Shown: in pieces, positions 6,336-8,817 of the stretch
How the letters are laid out: each line of letters opens with the position of its first letter
Numbering within the stretch: position 1 is the first letter of the stretch
Assembly (NCBI GenBank): GCA_964427955.1
Contig: CAYRWY010000242.1
Location: forward strand, 1-8,817
Direction: 5' to 3'
Length of the DNA: 8,817 nt
Source of the DNA: JACRBK01 sp964427955
GTDB lineage: Bacteria > Chloroflexota > Anaerolineae > Aggregatilineales > Aggregatilineaceae
Made by a program: the position numbers and the translations under genes
The notes under the pieces: generated by a model
Databases searched by the model: none
The model's input: only the letters and a program-made list of their open reading frames with translations
Told to the model about the DNA's origin: nothing

Positions 6336-7426
6336 CGCGCCACCTCCTGCGGGATGGCCGCTTCAGTCTTGGGATCGAAGAACCGCACCATAGCCGGATT
6401 CAGGCTGAAGCGCACCGCCGTGTCAATCGAGAAGAACGTCCCTCGGCTGGCCCGCACATGAACCAACTGGTTGTTGCATAAGTCCAGATGAAGCATGGCG
6501 TAACCGCCGTGCAGATCGTTGGCGTAGACCGTCGCGGGCAGATCTCCGTTTTCGACGACCTGCGCCGCTTCGGGCCGGAAGCCCAGGATCACGTCCCCGT
6601 CACCGTTCAATGCCCGGTCGAGCGGGGCCACCCACGGGACGGGCACGGCATAGTCGCCGCAGTCGGGGATGCGGACCTTGCCCTGCGCATAGCGCCCCGG
6701 CACCAGGTTCATGCCCGGGCTGCCGATGAAGCGCGCCACAAACATATTCGAGGGATCGTGATAAACCTGCGCCGGAGTTCCAACCTGTTGGACGATGGCA
6801 TTCGACATGACGACGATCCGGTCGCCCATCGCCATCGCTTCGATCTGGTCATGGGTGACATAGACCGTAGTCGCGTGTTGGTCGATGTGCAGTCGCTTGA
6901 TCTCCGCCCGCATGGTCTCGCGGAAGTCGGCATCCAGCGCGCCCAACGGCTCGTCCATCAAAAACGCGGCGGGACGGCGCACCAGGGCACGGGCCAGCGC
7001 GACACGCTGCTGATCCCCACCGCTGAGCGCCCCAGGGCGCGCGTCGAGCACGTGCCCGATCTCCAGCAGGCGGGCGACTTCGGCCACGCGCTGCCGCACC
7101 GTCTCTTTGGGTTCACGCTGCGCTTGCAGCGGAAACGCGATGTTCTGCCGCACGGTCAGGTGCGAGTAGAGCGCGAAAAACTGGAAGACGAACGCGATAT
7201 CGCGCTGGCTGGGATGCGCCCAGGTGACGTCGCGCCCGTTCAGCAAGATCTGGCCGCCGGTCACGGCTTCCAGCCCGGAAATCATGCGCAGGGTGGTCGT
7301 CTTGCCACAGCCGGACGGCCCCAACAGCACCACGAATTCCCCATCGTGGATCGTGAGATCCATCGGTCTGACGGCATGGAACTCGCCAAACTTCTTCTCA
7401 ACTTTCTTCAGTTCAATCGTCGCCAT
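6332..7426 (-). CDS. Sugar ABC transporter ATP-binding protein, MalK/UgpC type (first of two)
   Basis: This 364-residue cytoplasmic ATPase drives the adjacent permeases. All nucleotide-binding motifs are present: Walker A GPSGCGKTT at 36-44, Q-loop Gln82, a signature reading LSGGD at 134-138 (Asp where Gln is usual), Walker B AFLMDE at 154-159, D-loop GALDA at 162-166 and switch His192 in VTHDQIEA. A C-terminal TOBE/OB-like region of about 120 residues includes GFRPE at 282-286, as in MalK and UgpC, so it may have a regulatory or dimerising tail. The start was set at the ATG followed by ATIELKKVEKKFG because the ABC fold begins there; a longer frame to 7498 would overlap the permease gene and adds unrelated residues. 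The gap to the permease stop is 4 bp, with AGGG 8 nt before the ATG. The next gene starts inside this gene's stop (ATGA). Confidence 0.95.
   Translation of the reverse strand: MATIELKKVEKKFGEFHAVRPMDLTIHDGEFVVLLGPSGCGKTTTLRMISGLEAVTGGQILLNGRDVTWAHPSQRDIAFVFQFFALYSHLTVRQNIAFPLQAQREPKETVRQRVAEVARLLEIGHVLDARPGALSGGDQQRVALARALVRRPAAFLMDEPLGALDADFRETMRAEIKRLHIDQHATTVYVTHDQIEAMAMGDRIVVMSNAIVQQVGTPAQVYHDPSNMFVARFIGSPGMNLVPGRYAQGKVRIPDCGDYAVPVPWVAPLDRALNGDGDVILGFRPEAAQVVENGDLPATVYANDLHGGYAMLHLDLCNNQLVHVRASRGTFFSIDTAVRFSLNPAMVRFFDPKTEAAIPQEVAR
6343..6348 (-). promoter_or_regulatory. Perfect AGGAGG ribosome binding site within the end of the first ATPase gene
   Basis: AGGAGG lies 7 nt before the ATG of the second ATPase, inside the last codons of the first ATPase. 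Together with the ATGA stop-start overlap it indicates strong, coupled initiation and supports co-production of the two ATPases. Confidence 0.65.
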
Positions 7427-7430
7427 ACCG

Positions 7431-8741
7431 TTATCCCTGCCGAATCGCACCGAATGTGACGCCGCGCAGCAGGTATTTCCGCAGCGCAAAAGTGACAATG
7501 ACCACCGGGATCAGGAAGAAGAGCGAACCTGCCGCAATCGCCGCCCACTCGACCAGGCCGGAGCCGATCATCGACGGGATATGGGGCGGAGCCGTGCGCG
7601 CTTTCTCCGAGGTGAGCATCAGCGCAAAGGCATACTCATTCCAGGCGAAGATGAAGCAGAACACGGTGGTCGCCGCGATGCCGGTCACCGCCTCCGGGAT
7701 CACGATCCGGAAGAACACCTGCAAGCGGGTATACCCATCCACCAGGGCGGCTTCTTCGTATTCCTTCGGGATTTCGTCGATGAAGCCCTTGAGCAGCCAG
7801 ACCGAAAACGAGAGGTTGAACGCCGTATACAGGATGATCATCCCGATATGGGTGTCATACCAGCCCAACTCCCGGTACATCAGGAAGATCGGGATCGTGA
7901 CCACCACCGGGGGCAGCATTCGCGTGCTCAGGATGAAAAAGAGCAGATCCCCCTCGCCGGGCACCCGGAAGCGGCTGAAGGCATAGGCCGACAGCAGGCC
8001 GAGCAGCACCGACAGGATCGTCGAAGTCCCGGCGATGATCAGCGAATTCTTCAACCGTTTCACGTAGTCGCTCTGGCCGATGATCGCCTGCCCGCTCTTG
8101 AGCATCACCTTGTCGGCCCAGTTCAGATCTTCGTTCTGCTTGTATTCCGCCTGCTGAGCTTCCGTCATCTGGCGGCGCTTGGTCAGCAGCGTGATGATGC
8201 CTTCCATCGTGGGGTTGAACACGACCTTGGGGGGCGAAGCCACAGCATCGGGATACGACTTGAAGGCGGTCATGCCCATCCAGATCACCGGGAGCAGCGT
8301 CAGAGCGGCCAACATCACCGCTACGCTGGCCCGGATCGACTGCGCCGACTGCCAGTTGAGGTCCACTTTGTCCACGCGCACGGAATAGCCCACCGGCGCG
8401 CGCGGCCCACCCTCCATACTGTTGCCGCCATCCCTGGTGGGCACGAAGCGTTTGATAAACCCCAGCAGCGCCAGCAGGATCGCGACGCTCACCGCGATGA
8501 GCAGCAGGGTACCTAGCATCGGTTGGCCCAGCACGTCCACGATCGGCTTCAGGATTACCAACAGCAGCATGAACAGCACCCCGCTGACGGCCCCTACGAC
8601 GGCCCCAACCGGAATGCCGATCAGCGCCGAATAGCCTTGGTGCCGGAACACGACCGGAGCCGTGGTGCAGCCGACCAGAACCCAGAACGCAAAAAGATAG
8701 ATGACCCAAAAATCGGGGAGTGGAATATCCAGCCCAAACAT
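7431..8741 (-). CDS. MalG-type carbohydrate ABC transporter permease with an extra N-terminal membrane domain
   Basis: This 436-residue inner-membrane protein is one of the two pore subunits of a binding-protein-dependent sugar importer. The C-terminal part, from about residue 135, has the MalG layout: a first helix at about 138-158, a long extracytoplasmic stretch to about 228, then helices at about 229-252, 264-290, 298-318, 355-377 and 398-420. The EAA loop that docks on the ATPase is clear at about residues 329-350 (EEAALVDG followed by FFRIVIPE). MalG-family proteins are usually about 270-300 residues. The extra length is mostly an N-terminal module of about 100 residues with three predicted helices (about 11-31, 38-62 and 75-97), joined by a polar Gly/Pro-rich linker at about 101-135. 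The ATG is 4 bp after the upstream stop and has GAGAGGG 8 nt before it, supporting the long form; Met109 is an alternative start that would remove the module. Substrate unknown. Confidence 0.9.
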   Translation of the reverse strand: MFGLDIPLPDFWVIYLFAFWVLVGCTTAPVVFRHQGYSALIGIPVGAVVGAVSGVLFMLLLVILKPIVDVLGQPMLGTLLLIAVSVAILLALLGFIKRFVPTRDGGNSMEGGPRAPVGYSVRVDKVDLNWQSAQSIRASVAVMLAALTLLPVIWMGMTAFKSYPDAVASPPKVVFNPTMEGIITLLTKRRQMTEAQQAEYKQNEDLNWADKVMLKSGQAIIGQSDYVKRLKNSLIIAGTSTILSVLLGLLSAYAFSRFRVPGEGDLLFFILSTRMLPPVVVTIPIFLMYRELGWYDTHIGMIILYTAFNLSFSVWLLKGFIDEIPKEYEEAALVDGYTRLQVFFRIVIPEAVTGIAATTVFCFIFAWNEYAFALMLTSEKARTAPPHIPSMIGSGLVEWAAIAAGSLFFLIPVVIVTFALRKYLLRGVTFGAIRQG

Positions 8742-8745
8742 GCCC

Positions 8746-8817
8746 CTAGCCCTCTCTCATCTTGTTGAGCGCCCGGATATACAGGTTGCTGACGGCGATG
8801 ATGATCACCAGCACGAT
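8746..8817 (-). CDS. MalF-type sugar ABC transporter permease, C-terminal fragment (runs off the right edge)
   Basis: Only the last 23 codons and a TAG stop are in the window. They read as a hydrophobic run (IVLVIIIAVSN) followed by LYIRALNKMREG. The end of a last transmembrane helix followed by a short basic tail is typical of ABC permease C-termini of the MalF type. The stop lies 4 bp before the start of the MalG-type permease gene, which is the usual MalF-MalG order, so this should be the other half of the membrane channel. The fragment is too short to prove the family on its own; the call rests mainly on position and the hydrophobic/basic pattern. The 5' part of the gene lies outside the window. 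Confidence 0.72.
   Translation of the reverse strand: MVLVIIIAVSNLYIRALNKMREG

Noticed and set aside
7427..7498. A longer N-terminus for the first ATPase, from an ATG at 7498.
   Set aside because: It would overlap the permease gene by 68 bp, and the extra residues do not belong to the ABC fold. The ATG at 7426 has a ribosome binding site and ideal spacing.
5310..8516. Long plus-strand open frames opposite the two ATPases and the permease (for example 5310-6461, 6488-7459 and 7224-8516).
   Set aside because: They lie opposite strongly conserved ATPase and permease genes, cross gene boundaries, and encode low-complexity His/Arg/Asp-rich sequence.

Overview
This 8.8 kb window looks like part of a carbohydrate uptake and catabolism operon from a GC-rich bacterium. 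Nine genes can be supported, all on the minus strand and read from the right edge towards the left. The organism cannot be named from the sequence. The moderately high GC, the paired TIM-barrel isomerases and Gfo/Idh/MocA oxidoreductases, and the MalFGK-type ABC transporter with two different ATPases suggest to me an environmental Chloroflexota-like bacterium. That assignment is inference only. No tRNA, rRNA, CRISPR array or mobile element was seen.

Transporter block (8817 down to 5280): the C-terminal tail of a MalF-type permease; a MalG-type permease carrying an extra N-terminal domain with about three membrane segments; and two consecutive, non-identical MalK/UgpC-type ATPases that overlap by ATGA. 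These genes are almost gapless (4 bp, 4 bp, then a 4-base overlap), so they should be translationally coupled and form one import complex. The solute-binding protein, which would reveal the substrate, is not in the window and may lie beyond the right edge.

Catabolic block (5240 down to 163): a ketose 3-epimerase-family TIM barrel with its metal site intact; a Gfo/Idh/MocA-fold protein whose usual EKP lysine motif is replaced; an unrecognised protein with about six membrane segments; a second TIM-barrel isomerase/epimerase-like protein; and a second, canonical Gfo/Idh/MocA oxidoreductase. There are thus two TIM-barrel/oxidoreductase pairs with a membrane protein between them. By analogy with E. 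coli ycj and rhizobial thu genes, the likely theme is oxidation and epimerisation of an imported sugar, polyol or glycoside, perhaps through 3-keto intermediates. The substrate is unknown.

The last 162 bases at the left end are non-coding. They hold a perfect GC-rich hairpin just after the last stop codon (the probable operon terminator) and two smaller, mutually exclusive hairpins beyond it. Another GC-rich hairpin lies in the 68 bp gap upstream of the membrane-protein gene and may modulate expression within the operon. The points most worth a second look are the fused permease, the EKP-less oxidoreductase, the dual ATPases and the orphan membrane protein.
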